From Paraburkholderia solitsugae (GTDB taxonomy: Bacteria > Pseudomonadota > Gammaproteobacteria > Burkholderiales > Burkholderiaceae): 64,000 bases of DNA. The stretch's first letter is position 1. Each line of letters begins with the position of its first letter. The stretch lies in NCBI RefSeq assembly GCF_013177695.1, contig NZ_WOEY01000011.1, forward strand, positions 1 through 64,000, given 5' to 3'. This document shows positions 47,397 to 60,459 of this stretch, piece by piece. The notes below the pieces were generated by a model that worked only from the letters and a program-made list of their open reading frames with translations, had not been told where the DNA came from and did no database searches. Position numbers and translations under genes: made by a program.

Positions 47397-48704
47397 ATGC
47401 AAGGTTCTTTTCAACGCGCGGCGTCGTTGCGGCCCGTCGCATTCGATAGCGAAAGCCCAGCCAAACCCAGGCACAACACCTTTCCGGCCGATGCCAGTGT
47501 CAGTGCCAACCTCAACGCGAGTCTCGTCGATTCCGACAACGCGCCTGCCGTTCGCCTCTTAACCGACACGCTGCAGGAAGCAACCCGCCGCAATGCGTCG
47601 GACCTGCACATCGAGCCGGCGGAACATGGCTGGCGCGTGCGTTTGCGCATCGACGGCGTACTGCATGAAATCCCTCAGCCTCCCGCGCATCTGCGCGACG
47701 CGTTCATCACGCGCGTGAAGGTGCTGGCGCGCATGGATATCGCCGAGCGGCGCGTGCCGCAGGACGGCCGGCTGCGTATTGCCACGTCACCCGGCCGCGT
47801 CGAAGACTATCGCGTCAACTCGCTGCCTACCCTGTTCGGCGAAAAGCTGGTGTTGCGCAGGCTCGACGCGCTACCCACCGATCTTTCGCTCGACTCGCTC
47901 GGCCTCGATCCACAACAACGCGAAGCCGTCGATGCCGCGATTCGCGCGCCGCACGGCCTCGTGCTCGTCACCGGGCCCACCGGAAGCGGCAAGACGCTGT
48001 CGCTGTACTGCTTCCTGCACATGCTCAACGATGAGGCGCGCAATCTGTGCTCGGTGGAGGATCCGGCGGAAATCCAGTTGGCGGGTATCAATCAGGTCAG
48101 CGTGCGCGAAAAGGCCGGCCTGACATTCGCGGTGGCACTACGTGCGTTTCTCCGTCAGGACCCCGATGTGATCATGGTTGGAGAAATCCGCGACGACGAA
48201 ACCGCCGATGTTGCCGTGAAGGCCGCGCAGACCGGCCACCTCGTCCTGTCGACCTTGCACACGAATGACGCGCCTGCTGCCGTCGCGCGCCTGATCGACA
48301 TCGGCGTCGAGCCGTACAACCTCGCCGCCGCGCTCAGGATGGTGACGGCACAACGGCTCGTGCGGCGGCTCTGCGCAGCGTGCCGCGCACCCGCTCGGCA
48401 ATCGGTGGCGGCGCTGCGGGCAGCGGGTTTCGCCGACGATCAGCTCGACGGCTGGCAACTATTCACCGCCACCGGATGCGCAGCCTGCCACGATATCGGC
48501 TATCGGGGCCGTGTCGGGGTTCACCAGGTCATGCCTGTGTCCGATGCGATGCGTGAGTTGATCGTGGCACGCGCAGGCACCCACGAGCTGGCCCGGCTCG
48601 CGCACACTGAACAGGTCACCACCTTGCGCGCCGCAGCCTTGGCGCGTGTGCGCGACGGCACGACAAGTCTTGCCGAAGCGCTGGCCGCTACCGAGGTCGC
48701 ATGA
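47397..48704 (+). CDS. Type IV pilus/type II secretion assembly ATPase (PilB/GspE-like), short form
   Basis: 435-residue secretion ATPase that drives pilin polymerisation. The N2-type region has ASDLHIEP and RLRIDGVLHE. Walker A is GPTGSGKTLSLY, the Asp and His boxes are in CSVEDPAEIQ and LSTLHTNDAPAA, and Walker B is IMVGEIRDDETADVA. The tetracysteine zinc site is CAAC..CAAC. It lacks the N-terminal MshEN domain of full-length (~570-residue) PilB. The ATG has only a weak ribosome site. It overlaps pilC by four bases, forming pilB-pilC-pilD. Confidence 0.88.
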   Translation: MQGSFQRAASLRPVAFDSESPAKPRHNTFPADASVSANLNASLVDSDNAPAVRLLTDTLQEATRRNASDLHIEPAEHGWRVRLRIDGVLHEIPQPPAHLRDAFITRVKVLARMDIAERRVPQDGRLRIATSPGRVEDYRVNSLPTLFGEKLVLRRLDALPTDLSLDSLGLDPQQREAVDAAIRAPHGLVLVTGPTGSGKTLSLYCFLHMLNDEARNLCSVEDPAEIQLAGINQVSVREKAGLTFAVALRAFLRQDPDVIMVGEIRDDETADVAVKAAQTGHLVLSTLHTNDAPAAVARLIDIGVEPYNLAAALRMVTAQRLVRRLCAACRAPARQSVAALRAAGFADDQLDGWQLFTATGCAACHDIGYRGRVGVHQVMPVSDAMRELIVARAGTHELARLAHTEQVTTLRAAALARVRDGTTSLAEALAATEVA

Positions 48705-49930
48705 GCACTGCAGCGACTCACCCACCGCCAGCGGCCGAGATGCGCTTCAGATGGCGCGGCGTCGATGCCGACGGTGTACAGAAAACCGGTGCGCTCATTG
48801 CGCCAGACGTCAGCACCGCGCGAGCCATGCTCAAGCGTAAAAAGCTGTTCATCGTCGAACTCGCGGCACGCGGGCCGGCGCCACGTCCCCAAACCCGCAC
48901 CATCGACGTCACGGTGTTCACCCGCCAGCTCGCCAGTCTGCTACGCGCCGGTTTGCCACTCGCACCTTCGCTGGAACTGCTGGCGCAAGCGCAGCATTCA
49001 CGCCGGCAAGGCATGCCGCGGATCGTCGGCGCGCTGGCGCGCGACATCACCCGTGGCCTGCGCTTCTCCGCGGCATTGCAGCGACATCCTGCGCAGTCCA
49101 ACGCGCTGTACTGTCAGCTCGTCGAAGTCGGCGAAGCAGCCGGCGCGCTGCCGGCCGTCCTTGCCCGGATTGCCGACGACCGCGAACGCGCCGCCGCGCA
49201 GCGTGCCAAGGTGCGCGCCGCACTCACTTATCCGGTCGCGATCCTGTTGCTGGCAATTGCCATTACCGCAGCGCTGCTGGTTTGGGTCGTGCCGACCTTC
49301 AAGCAGATCTTCGACGGCTTCGGCGCGCAACTGCCCGCCCCCACGCAGTTCGTGCTGGCTTTGTCGGCGGGTGCCGCGCGATGGAGCATTCCTCTGGCCG
49401 TCGTGATCTTCGCAGCGGGCTCGGTTGTGACGTTTCTGTTACGACGTTCCGAAGCAGCGCGCATCCGCTTCGCGCGCTTATCGCTGACAATGCCGGTCGC
49501 CGGTCCGTTGCTGCGCACCTTGTGCGCGGCGCGCTGGAGCTGCGCGCTCGGCACCTTGCTGTCGGCCGGCACACCGCTCGCGGACGCGTTCGATTCACTG
49601 ACTCACGCCACCGGCAACGCTTTCTTCGATCGCGCCACTGTGGAAATTGCCGCCCGGCTGCGGCGCGGCGAACGGCTTGCCGCGGCCATGCGCGCGGCGC
49701 ACTGCTTTCCGCCGGAGGTCGTGCAGCCGGTTGCGGTTGCCGAGGAGTCCGGGGCGCTCGACACGATGCTGATCGATGTGGCGTCGCTCGCCGATCGGCA
49801 GGTAGACGAAAAGATCGGCACGCTCTCGAGCCTGTGCGAACCGCTTGTCATCATCGTGCTGGGCACGCTGGTCGGCGGCCTGGTGATCGCGATGTATCTT
49901 CCCATTATTCAACTCGGCAACGTAGTGTAG
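48701..49930 (+). CDS. pilC: Type IV pilus inner-membrane platform protein PilC (GspF family)
   Basis: 409-residue polytopic platform protein for pilus assembly. Two T2SF domains (about 70-195 and 275-400) each end in hydrophobic helices. FTRQLASLLRAGLPLAPSLELL and SCALGTLLSAGTPLADAFDSL (signature F..L..L..AG.PL) mark each repeat. The last helix is LVIIVLGTLVGGLVIAMYLPI. It begins within the pilB stop (ATGA) and is 27 bp upstream of pilD. No pilin gene is in the window, so substrates lie elsewhere. Confidence 0.93.
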   Translation: MSTAATHPPPAAEMRFRWRGVDADGVQKTGALIAPDVSTARAMLKRKKLFIVELAARGPAPRPQTRTIDVTVFTRQLASLLRAGLPLAPSLELLAQAQHSRRQGMPRIVGALARDITRGLRFSAALQRHPAQSNALYCQLVEVGEAAGALPAVLARIADDRERAAAQRAKVRAALTYPVAILLLAIAITAALLVWVVPTFKQIFDGFGAQLPAPTQFVLALSAGAARWSIPLAVVIFAAGSVVTFLLRRSEAARIRFARLSLTMPVAGPLLRTLCAARWSCALGTLLSAGTPLADAFDSLTHATGNAFFDRATVEIAARLRRGERLAAAMRAAHCFPPEVVQPVAVAEESGALDTMLIDVASLADRQVDEKIGTLSSLCEPLVIIVLGTLVGGLVIAMYLPIIQLGNVV

Positions 49931-49957
49931 CATCGCAGCCGAATCCCACCCTTTTAT

Positions 49958-50899
49958 ATGCAGGCCACTATTCCGCTCGTGTCAGATACTTCTTCCAGCC
50001 TCATTTCGGGCCTGCTGCCCGGCCACTTCGCATCAGGTCTCGGCCTCGCGTTCGGCAGCTTGCCCAGCGGCCTGCAGATCGCATTCGTGATCGTATTCGG
50101 CCTGGTGATCGGCAGTTTCCTGAACGTGGTCGTGCATCGGGTGCCGATCATGCTGGAGCGTGCGTGGCGCGAGGAAGTCAGCGAGGCCACCGAACAACCC
50201 CTCGAAGGCGACGGCTTGCCCGCCCGCTACAACCTGTGGGTGCCGCGCAGCGCGTGCCCTCATTGCGGCCATGTGCTCAGCGCATGGGAGAACCTGCCGG
50301 TACTGAGCTATTTGCTGTTGCGCGGGCGCTGCTCCGCATGCAAGACACACGTAAGTCTGCGCTACCCGCTGCTCGAAATCGCCAGCGCCGCCTTCGCGGC
50401 CGGGGCGCTCGCACTGTACGGGCCGACCGGCATGGCACTCGCCGCCTTCGGACTGTGCGCCGCATTGCTCGCAATGAGCGCGATCGATATCGATACACAT
50501 CTGCTGCCTGACTCCATGACGCTGCCGCTCCTGTGGGCCGGCTTGATCGTGAACTTCAACGGCACGTTCGCAAGCCTCCACGATGCCGTGCTGGGCGCGA
50601 TCTTCGGCTACCTGATGCTGTGGGCCGTACATTGGCTGTTCCGTCTGGTACGCGGCGTCGAAGGCATGGGCTATGGCGATTTCAAACTGCTGGCTGCGCT
50701 CGGCGCGTGGCTCGGCTGGGCGGCGCTACCGCAGATCGTGCTGATCGCGGCGGTCGCTGGCGCGGTGGTCGGTCTCGCGGCGACGTGGCGCGGCCGCATG
50801 CACTTCTCTGAGCCACTGCCGTTCGGGCCATTTCTCGCAGCGGGCGGTGCTGTTACGCTATTTCTCGGCACACCGCTTTACCTGGCATTGGGGGGCTGA
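49958..50899 (+). CDS. pilD: Prepilin peptidase/N-methyltransferase
   Basis: 313-residue bifunctional membrane enzyme that cleaves prepilin leaders and methylates the new N-terminus. The N-terminal GSFLNVVVHRVP motif is followed by the cytoplasmic zinc loop with CPHCGH and CSACKTH. The two catalytic Asp are in DIDTHLLPDSMTLP and GMGYGDFKLLAALG. About seven membrane helices. coaE begins three bases after its stop, and pilBCD-coaE is a widely conserved gene order. Confidence 0.94.
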   Translation: MQATIPLVSDTSSSLISGLLPGHFASGLGLAFGSLPSGLQIAFVIVFGLVIGSFLNVVVHRVPIMLERAWREEVSEATEQPLEGDGLPARYNLWVPRSACPHCGHVLSAWENLPVLSYLLLRGRCSACKTHVSLRYPLLEIASAAFAAGALALYGPTGMALAAFGLCAALLAMSAIDIDTHLLPDSMTLPLLWAGLIVNFNGTFASLHDAVLGAIFGYLMLWAVHWLFRLVRGVEGMGYGDFKLLAALGAWLGWAALPQIVLIAAVAGAVVGLAATWRGRMHFSEPLPFGPFLAAGGAVTLFLGTPLYLALGG

Positions 50900-50902
50900 A
50901 GC

Positions 50903-51505
50903 ATGTTTGCTGTGGGATTGACCGGCGGCATAGGCAGCGGCAAATCGACCGTGGCCGACCTGTTCGCCGCGCACGGCGTACCGCTTGTCGACACGGACCT
51001 GATCGCGCACCGCATCACAACGCCGCACGGCATTGCGATGCCACAGATCGCCGCGGAGTTCGGCGATTCGTTCGTTGCGGCAGACGGCTCGCTCGACCGC
51101 GCCCGCATGCGCACGTTGGTGTTCAGCGACGACGGCGCGCGCAAACGCCTGGAAGGCATCACGCATCCGTTGATTCGTGCGGAGACCGAGCGCGAGCAGC
51201 GTGAGGCGCAAGGGCCGTACGTGATCGTGGTCGTACCTCTGCTGGTGGAGTCAGGTAACTGGAAGACGCGCGTGAATCGTGTGCTGACGGTCGATTGCAG
51301 CGTCGAGACGCAAATCTCGCGCGTGATGAGTCGCAACGGGTTCAGCCGTGAACAGGTGCTGGCGATCATCGCCCGCCAGGCGACGCGCGAAGCACGCCTC
51401 GCCGCTGCCGACGACGTCATCGAGAACGACAACGCACCGTTCGACGCGCTCAAGGCGCACGTCGATGCGCAGCATCGCGTCTATCTGTCGCTAGCGGGCG
51501 CATGA
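50903..51505 (+). CDS. coaE: Dephospho-CoA kinase
   Basis: 200-residue P-loop kinase catalysing the last step of CoA synthesis. [12 protein letters not shown] (Lys14) is the Walker [12 protein letters not shown] holds the catalytic Asp, followed by [10 protein letters not shown], and [17 protein letters not shown] is in the lid and nucleotide region. It is directly downstream of pilD and probably on the pil transcript. Confidence 0.96.
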   Translation: MFAVGLTGGIGSGKSTVADLFAAHGVPLVDTDLIAHRITTPHGIAMPQIAAEFGDSFVAADGSLDRARMRTLVFSDDGARKRLEGITHPLIRAETEREQREAQGPYVIVVVPLLVESGNWKTRVNRVLTVDCSVETQISRVMSRNGFSREQVLAIIARQATREARLAAADDVIENDNAPFDALKAHVDAQHRVYLSLAGA

Positions 51506-51635
51506 CAACACGCGGCCGTGCGCCGCGTCCCACGTCGGTTTGTTGAGCTTCGCGGTGGCACACGAACCAAAGCACGCCGAAACCCACCCGAAACACGTGA
51601 AAAAAGTTGCGAATTCGCGCTGAAAAAGTGCGTGA

Positions 51636-52462
<827 letters not shown>

Positions 52463-52576
52463 GCCAAGCTGTAACGCCCGCCTTGTAGAAGTGAATCGCG
52501 GGGCCGCGCCTTTGAACCGGCGAAAAATGCCCCTATATTCGTTACTTGTTCCGTTTCCGATTGACTGCCTGACCGT

Positions 52577-52774
52577 ATGCCTACTGTCGTCAAATGCCCC
52601 ACTTGCGGGAAGGATGTCCGCTGGACCCCTGAAAACCGCTTCCGCCCGTTCTGCTCCGACCGCTGCAAGCAGATCGACCTCGGCGCCTGGGCCGCTGAGA
52701 AGTACAAGATAGGCGGCACGGATGAAGAAGCGCCGTCAGATGAATCGCCTACTGGGGATTACAACCCACACTGA
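52577..52774 (+). CDS. yacG: DNA gyrase inhibitor YacG
   Basis: 65-residue zinc-finger protein. Cys7, Cys10, Cys26 and Cys30 form the C-x2-C...C-x3-C site (VKCPTCGK and PFCSDRCK). The acidic C-terminal tail is typical. YacG binds GyrB and blocks DNA binding. It is last in the zapD-yacG unit and converges on mutT. Confidence 0.93.
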   Translation: MPTVVKCPTCGKDVRWTPENRFRPFCSDRCKQIDLGAWAAEKYKIGGTDEEAPSDESPTGDYNPH

Positions 52775-52860
52775 GGGCGGCAGACTCACGCAGCGATGCG
52801 ATGCAGTCGCGCGCGGCGACGCTGCTCGCGCAGCGCCGCCTGCAACCACGAATCAGTTTT

Positions 52861-53283
52861 CTAGTTTTTCTCAGCCGCGAGCCATTCCAGCACGGGAATC
52901 GTCGCCGGCAACAACGGTGAGACATCCGCCGGCAGCGTCTGCCAGACAAACGCCTGACCTTCCCGGCCGTGCGGTTCACCGGACCACTGCGTCACCTTGC
53001 AGAAGAACAGCCGCACATAGGCGTGCGGGTAGTCGTGTTCGAGCGTGTGCCAAAGATGGCTCGCCTTGACGTCGATACCCAGCTCCTCGTGCAGTTCACG
53101 GGCTAGTGCGGCCTCGACCGACTCGCCCGCTTCCAGCTTACCGCCCGGAAACTCCCAATACCCTTCGTACGGCTTGCCGGCCGGGCGCTGCGCCAGCAGA
53201 TAGTGTCCGTCTGGCTGAATCAGCACGCCGACGGCGACTTCCGTCACCGGGCGGCCAGCGGCATTCTTCTGCGCGTCGCTCAT
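52861..53283 (-). CDS. mutT: MutT-type Nudix hydrolase (8-oxo-dGTP pyrophosphatase)
   Basis: 140-residue Nudix enzyme. It cleans the nucleotide pool of 8-oxo-dGTP and so prevents A-to-C transversions. The full Nudix box is at residues 48-70 (G-x5-E54-x7-R62-E63-x2-E66-E67-x-G). LLAQRPAGKPYEGYWEFPGGK before it is classic MutT. Start ATG 53283 overlaps the stop of the DUF815 gene by four bases; a 66-codon extension lies inside that gene. Last in the argJ-DUF815-mutT unit, an order conserved in Burkholderia. Confidence 0.92.
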   Translation of the reverse strand: MSDAQKNAAGRPVTEVAVGVLIQPDGHYLLAQRPAGKPYEGYWEFPGGKLEAGESVEAALARELHEELGIDVKASHLWHTLEHDYPHAYVRLFFCKVTQWSGEPHGREGQAFVWQTLPADVSPLLPATIPVLEWLAAEKN

Positions 53284-54149
53284 GCCGGGGCCTTCCGGCC
53301 GGACCAGTCGCGCGCGAACTGCCACGCGACACGCCCGGAGCGCGAACCGCGCTCCAGCGCCCATACCAGCGCATCGCCGCGCGCCGCTTCGACTTCTGCG
53401 TCGTCGCAGCCGAAATAGCGCAGCCAGTGGCCGATGATCGACAGGTAGTCGTCCTGTTTGAACGGGTAGAAGCTCACCCACAGCCCGAAGCGCTCGGACA
53501 GCGAGATCTTTTCTTCGACCAGTTCGCCCGGATGAATCTCGCCGTCGGCCATGTGCTTGTACGTCTCGTTGTCGCTCATGTACTCGGGCAGCAGATGGCG
53601 GCGGTTGGACGTTGCGTAGATCAGCACGTTGTCTGACTGCGCAGCGATCGAGCCATCCAGCGCGACCTTCAGCGCCTTGTAGCCCGACTCGCCGTCTTCG
53701 AACGAGAGGTCGTCGCAGAACACCACGAAACGCTCCGGCCGTTGCGCGATCAGATCGACGATGTCGCCGAGATCGTGCAAATCGTCTTTATCCACTTCGA
53801 TCAGGCGCAGGCCGTCTTTCGCATAGGCGTTCAGGCAAGCCTTGATCAGCGACGACTTGCCCGTGCCGCGCGCACCCGTCAGCAGCACGTTATTGGCCGG
53901 CTGCTTGTGCACGAACTGAAGCGTGTTCTGCTCGATCAATCCTTTCTGACGATCGATGTTTTGCAGGTCGTCGAGCGTGATCGACGAAATGGCGGGAACC
54001 GGCTGCAGATAGCCACGCCCCTGGCGCTTGCGCCAGCGAAAGGCAACCGCCGCCGACCAGTCAATCTCCGGTTCGGCGGGCGGAAGCATCGCTTCGAGGC
54101 GGACGAGTACGGCTTCTGCCCGGGTCAGAAACTTTTCGAGTTTGTCCAT
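53280..54149 (-). CDS. DUF815 AAA-like ATP-binding protein
   Basis: 289-residue P-loop ATPase of unknown role. Walker A GARGTGKSSLIKA (Lys near 103) and Walker B FVVFCDDLSFE, with a sensor-like LIYATSNRRHLLPEY, are clear. DUF815 relatives resemble AAA proteins but lack a known partner. I chose ATG 54149 (MDKLEKFLTRAEA); a TTG at 54170 is also open. It lies between argJ and mutT, overlapping mutT. That conserved linkage hints at a housekeeping job, but none is proven. Confidence 0.85.
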   Translation of the reverse strand: MDKLEKFLTRAEAVLVRLEAMLPPAEPEIDWSAAVAFRWRKRQGRGYLQPVPAISSITLDDLQNIDRQKGLIEQNTLQFVHKQPANNVLLTGARGTGKSSLIKACLNAYAKDGLRLIEVDKDDLHDLGDIVDLIAQRPERFVVFCDDLSFEDGESGYKALKVALDGSIAAQSDNVLIYATSNRRHLLPEYMSDNETYKHMADGEIHPGELVEEKISLSERFGLWVSFYPFKQDDYLSIIGHWLRYFGCDDAEVEAARGDALVWALERGSRSGRVAWQFARDWSGRKAPA

Positions 54150-54191
54150 GGCTGTGAAATAAGCGGCCAAAACGCCGCGTAATGAACCTGG

Positions 54192-55433
54192 TTACGAACG
54201 ATAGTCGGCGTTGATGCTCACGTAGTCGTGCGACAGATCGCAAGTCCAGATCGTGGCTTGCGCATCGCCGCGGCCGAGTACGACACGAATGCCGATCTCG
54301 CTCTTTTTCATGACGCGCTGGCCATCTTCCTCACGGTAGGCCGGATTGCGGCCGCCGGCAGTGGCGACCAGCACGTCGTCCAGATACAGATCGATCTTGC
54401 CGACGTCGAGATCGTCCACGCCGGCATAGCCGATAGCCGCGAGAATGCGGCCAAGATTCGGGTCCGATGCATAGAAGGCCGTCTTCACGAGCGGCGAGTG
54501 GCCGATCGCGTAAGCGATCTGGCGGCATTCGCCTACGCTCGAGCCGCCTTCGACCTGCACGGTCATGAATTTGGTCGCGCCTTCGCCGTCGCGCACGATC
54601 AGTTGTGCGAGGGTCTGGGCGATTTCGGTCACCGCGTCGCGCAACGCTGCATAAGCGGGCGCGTCGGTGGACGTGATCGCGGGCAGGCTCGATTTGCCAG
54701 ACGCGATCAGGATGAAGGAATCGTTGGTCGACGTATCGCCGTCGATTGTGATGCAGTTGAACGAGCGGTCCGCCACGTGCTTGACCAGCGCGTCGAGCAC
54801 CGGTTGCGCGACGGCGGCGTCGAACGCGAGGAAGCCAAGCATGGTCGCCATGTTCGGCTTGATCATGCCGGCGCCCTTGCTGATACCGGTCAGCGTGACC
54901 GTGTGGCCGTCGATCGTGACCTGGCGCGAAGCCGCTTTCGGCAAGGTGTCAGTGGTCATAATCGCTTGGGCGGCGTCGTACCAGTTGGCTTCCTTGCGGT
55001 TCGCCAGCGCGGCCGGCAGACCTGCCTTCAGACGATCGACCGGTAGCGGTTCCAGAATCACGCCGGTCGAGAACGGCAGCACCTGTTCCGGCGCGATGTC
55101 CGCGAGACTCGCGAGTTCAGCGCAGGTTTCGCGTGCTGCAGCGAGGCCCGGTTCGCCCGTGCCCGCATTCGCATTACCGGTGTTGATCACGAGCGCGCGA
55201 ATCGGCTTGCCGCCCGCACGCACGCGCTCCAGATTCTCACGGCACACCGTAACGGGCGCGGCGCAAAAGCGGTTCTGTGTGAACACGCCACCTACCGTCG
55301 CACCTTCGCCAACGGAAATGACCAGCACGTCCTTGCGGTTCGGTTTGCGGATATTCGCCTCCGCCCAGCCCAGTGTCACGCCGGCGATGGGATGGAGTTG
55401 AGCGGGATCGATCGAGGGAAAATTGACAGCCAT
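54192..55433 (-). CDS. argJ: Bifunctional glutamate N-acetyltransferase / N-acetylglutamate synthase
   Basis: 413-residue arginine-pathway enzyme that recycles the acetyl group from N-acetylornithine and can also acetylate glutamate. It is made as one chain and self-cleaves before a Thr in [10 protein letters not shown], which is intact (near 189). [18 protein letters not shown] and [10 protein letters not shown] are further family motifs. Start is ATG 55433; the 34-codon upstream extension includes the hairpin at 55455-55474 and is rejected. Confidence 0.96.
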   Translation of the reverse strand: MAVNFPSIDPAQLHPIAGVTLGWAEANIRKPNRKDVLVISVGEGATVGGVFTQNRFCAAPVTVCRENLERVRAGGKPIRALVINTGNANAGTGEPGLAAARETCAELASLADIAPEQVLPFSTGVILEPLPVDRLKAGLPAALANRKEANWYDAAQAIMTTDTLPKAASRQVTIDGHTVTLTGISKGAGMIKPNMATMLGFLAFDAAVAQPVLDALVKHVADRSFNCITIDGDTSTNDSFILIASGKSSLPAITSTDAPAYAALRDAVTEIAQTLAQLIVRDGEGATKFMTVQVEGGSSVGECRQIAYAIGHSPLVKTAFYASDPNLGRILAAIGYAGVDDLDVGKIDLYLDDVLVATAGGRNPAYREEDGQRVMKKSEIGIRVVLGRGDAQATIWTCDLSHDYVSINADYRS

Positions 55434-55454
55434 GGTCGCGACCTGTCGAAGAAA

Positions 55455-55474
55455 ATGCCGGCAGACGCCGGCAT
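55455..55474 (-). other. Hairpin in the argJ leader
   Basis: ATGCCGGC / GCCGGCAT (8-bp stem, loop AGAC), about 20 bp upstream of the argJ ATG. Close enough to the ribosome site to affect translation; role unknown. Confidence 0.4.
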
Positions 55475-55551
55475 CGAGGGAAACGGAAACTGATGGTTCG
55501 GGCGCGTTGCCGAACCACCGCGAAATCACCAGCAAAGCGCTGTGTAAAACG

Positions 55552-55578
55552 AAGCGGCGCGCTTAAAGCGCGCCGCTT
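55552..55578 (-). terminator. Hairpin terminator of secA
   Basis: 13-bp stem AAGCGGCGCGCTT / AAGCGCGCCGCTT, followed on the minus strand by CGTTTTA. It lies at the secA stop codon region; the T-run is short, so some read-through into argJ is likely. Confidence 0.65.
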
Positions 55579-55584
55579 TCGCCA

Positions 55585-58395
<2,811 letters not shown>

Positions 58396-58685
58396 CGGAT
58401 CGGTGTCTGCGTCGCGGCTTCGGCTGGTTCGCGGCGTGCGGTTCATGCACGTGCGCTCCGGGGTCGGAAGGGCCTCGGCGGCTTAGTCCAAGAGTGAATT
58501 CGAATCGGGCATTTTAGCACGCGCCCCCGCCCGCGCCTGTGTCAGCGGCGCGACGGCGGCAAGGCACAGGAAGCCCGCTCCGGCGACGTCCGACGGTACG
58601 CATTGAGGCGGGTCCGCGTGCATCCCGCGCGGTACAATCGCGGCGTGAGCGCACATAGGGTGCGAACACGCCGTCACTGTCAAAC

Positions 58686-59171
58686 ATGAGCCGTTTTCCG
58701 TCCTTTTCAAGGCCGCCGCCCAAGCAGTTCAAAGCGCGCCGCCCGCAACCCGTCGCCGAAGTGCTGAATCGCACTGACGCGTTCGTGGCCCTGCGCGCAG
58801 GCGTCGAGCAGATTGCGGCTCTGGAAAAGGATTTGCGCGAACTGCTGCCGGATTATCTGGCCACGAGCGTGGAGCCAAGCTTCATCAAGGAAGGCGTGCT
58901 GGCCCTGTTTGCCGGGCACAACGCGCTGGCCGCCCGCTTGCGCCAGATTGAGCCGCGCTTGCTGTCGGATCTGCAGCAGCGCGGCTGGCCGGTGAATGCG
59001 CTGAGGATTCGCGTGCGTCCGCAGCCTTTGAAGGAGCCGCCGCCGGTCAAACAGGCGCGCATGACGCCAGTCGGCGCGGACGCGCTGCACGCGCTCTCCG
59101 AATCGCTCGCGCCCTCGCCGCTGCAGGAGGCTTTGGCGAAAATGGCAGCGCGGCATAGGAGAAATCGCTGA
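58686..59171 (+). CDS. DciA-like (DUF721) DnaB helicase operator
   Basis: 161-residue protein of the DUF721 family. DciA is the ancestral loader/operator of the replicative helicase DnaB in bacteria without DnaC, such as most beta-proteobacteria. The N-terminal KH-like region runs about 20-110 (ALEKDLRELLPDYLATSVEP, LFAGHNALAARLRQIEP, NALRIRVRPQ). The C-terminal part (about 120-161) is basic and flexible. It is divergent from secA, converges on lpxC, and ends at a strong bidirectional terminator. Confidence 0.85.
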   Translation: MSRFPSFSRPPPKQFKARRPQPVAEVLNRTDAFVALRAGVEQIAALEKDLRELLPDYLATSVEPSFIKEGVLALFAGHNALAARLRQIEPRLLSDLQQRGWPVNALRIRVRPQPLKEPPPVKQARMTPVGADALHALSESLAPSPLQEALAKMAARHRRNR

Positions 59172-59174
59172 ACA

Positions 59175-59208
59175 AAAAATAAGCGGCCCAGATGGGCCGC
59201 TTATTTTT
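59175..59208. terminator. Bidirectional terminator between dciA and lpxC
   Basis: AAAAATAAGCGGCCC / GGGCCGCTTATTTTT, 15-bp stem with loop AGAT and A/T tails both sides; serves both convergent genes. Confidence 0.93.
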
Positions 59209-59251
59209 CATCCATTCGCTTCGGACATTTCATCCGAAGGCGCTACGCCGA

Positions 59252-60169
59252 TTAGGCAAACGCCGTTTGCGTTTCGTACGCGAAGCCGCGCGGCGCCTTC
59301 TGCGTGTCGTCGAACGTGACGATTTCGTACGCATCTTCATGCGCCAGCAACTCGCGCAGCAAAGCGTTGTTCAGGCCGTGGCCCGACTTGTACGCCGTGT
59401 ACGAAGCCAGCAACGGATGGCCGACCACGTACAGGTCGCCGATCGCGTCGAGCATCTTGTGCTTCACGAACTCGTCGTCGTAACGCAGGCCGTCGTTGTT
59501 CAGAATGCGGTATTCGTCCAGCACGATGGCGTTATCCATGCTGCCGCCGCGTGCCAAACCGAGTTCGCGCATCATTTCCACTTCATGCGCAAAGCCGAAC
59601 GTACGCGCACGAGCGATTTCGCGCACATACGACGTATTGGCGAAATCCACTTCCAGCGCCTGACCGGTCTTATCCACAGCCGGGTGACGGAAATCGATGG
59701 TGAATTTGAGCTTGAAGCCGAAATACGGATCGAGGCGCGCGAACTTATCGCCGTCGCGAATTTCGACCGGCTTGGTGACCTTAATGAATTTCTTCGGTGC
59801 GTTCTGTTCCTCAATACCGGCCGACTGAATCAGAAACACGAACGAACCCGCACTGCCGTCCATGATCGGAATTTCTTCGGCGGTGACATCGATATAGAGG
59901 TTATCGATGCCGAGGCCTGCGCATGCGGACATCAAATGCTCGATGGTCGACACGCGCGCGCCGTCTTTCTGCAACACGGAAGCCAAACGCGTATCGCCAA
60001 TCGCCATCGCCGACGCGGGAATATCCACCGGCGTGGGCAAATCCACGCGCGAAAACACGATGCCGGTGTTGGCCGCCGCCGGGCGGAGCGTCAGTTCGAC
60101 TTTGCGGCCGGAGTGCAGGCCAATGCCGACTGTCTTGACAATTGATTTGATAGTGCGCTGCTTCAGCAT
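59252..60169 (-). CDS. lpxC: UDP-3-O-acyl-N-acetylglucosamine deacetylase
   Basis: 305-residue zinc deacetylase, the committed step of lipid A synthesis. Zinc His78 is in STIEHLMSA; the second His and the Asp are in [14 protein letters not shown], and a catalytic His is in [20 protein letters not shown] is also canonical. It is the last gene after ftsZ in the dcw region, separated by a peroxiredoxin locus. A hairpin just upstream (60190-60209) lies 20 bp before the ATG. Confidence 0.97.
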   Translation of the reverse strand: MLKQRTIKSIVKTVGIGLHSGRKVELTLRPAAANTGIVFSRVDLPTPVDIPASAMAIGDTRLASVLQKDGARVSTIEHLMSACAGLGIDNLYIDVTAEEIPIMDGSAGSFVFLIQSAGIEEQNAPKKFIKVTKPVEIRDGDKFARLDPYFGFKLKFTIDFRHPAVDKTGQALEVDFANTSYVREIARARTFGFAHEVEMMRELGLARGGSMDNAIVLDEYRILNNDGLRYDDEFVKHKMLDAIGDLYVVGHPLLASYTAYKSGHGLNNALLRELLAHEDAYEIVTFDDTQKAPRGFAYETQTAFA

Positions 60170-60189
60170 GGTGATCTTCTATTCGATTG

Positions 60190-60209
60190 AAAATCCCAAT
60201 CGGGATTTT
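60190..60209 (-). other. Hairpin immediately upstream of lpxC
   Basis: AAAATCCC / GGGATTTT stem with loop, next to the lpxC ribosome site. It could end upstream transcripts or hide the translation start. The four-T run on the minus strand makes it a weak terminator. Confidence 0.5.
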
Positions 60210-60300
60210 TTATTCCATAGCGCGAAGTATACTCCAATACCCTAAGGAGCGTCGTTGCACGGAACGTATCAATCTGTTTCGCTGCATTACTCAATGGGCG

Positions 60301-60378
60301 CCCGTCAGGGAAAGCGTGACGGGCCGATGTCCGGAACGGAGGCGTTTCCGGTCATCGGCCCGCGTAACGGCCCGTCAC
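60301..60378. repeat. Overlapping inverted repeats between peroxiredoxin and lpxC
   Basis: GTGACGGGCC (60316-60325) can pair with GGCCCGTCAC (60369-60378). GGGCCGATG (60321-60329) can pair with CATCGGCCC (60353-60361), with TCCGGAA / TTCCGGT extending it. CCCGTCA (60301-60307) can pair with TGACGGG (60317-60323). The pairings share bases, so they exclude each other in part. Confidence 0.6.
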
Positions 60379-60459
60379 AAAAGCGTCTTATGCGCCGTTG
60401 CCCTGATACAACGCGGTAACCGCGCAGACTCGGGACGTTGGCATAGAACGCAATCGTAA

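Noticed and set aside
58483..58774. Short minus-strand ORFs upstream of secA (SecM-like leader peptide)
   Set aside because: No arrest motif or ribosome site, and they overlap the divergent dciA start; SecM is not expected outside gamma-proteobacteria.
59670..59678. Perfect DnaA box TTATCCACA
   Set aside because: Single site inside the lpxC coding region with no cluster or AT-rich DNA; about 0.5 such matches are expected by chance in a 64-kb window.
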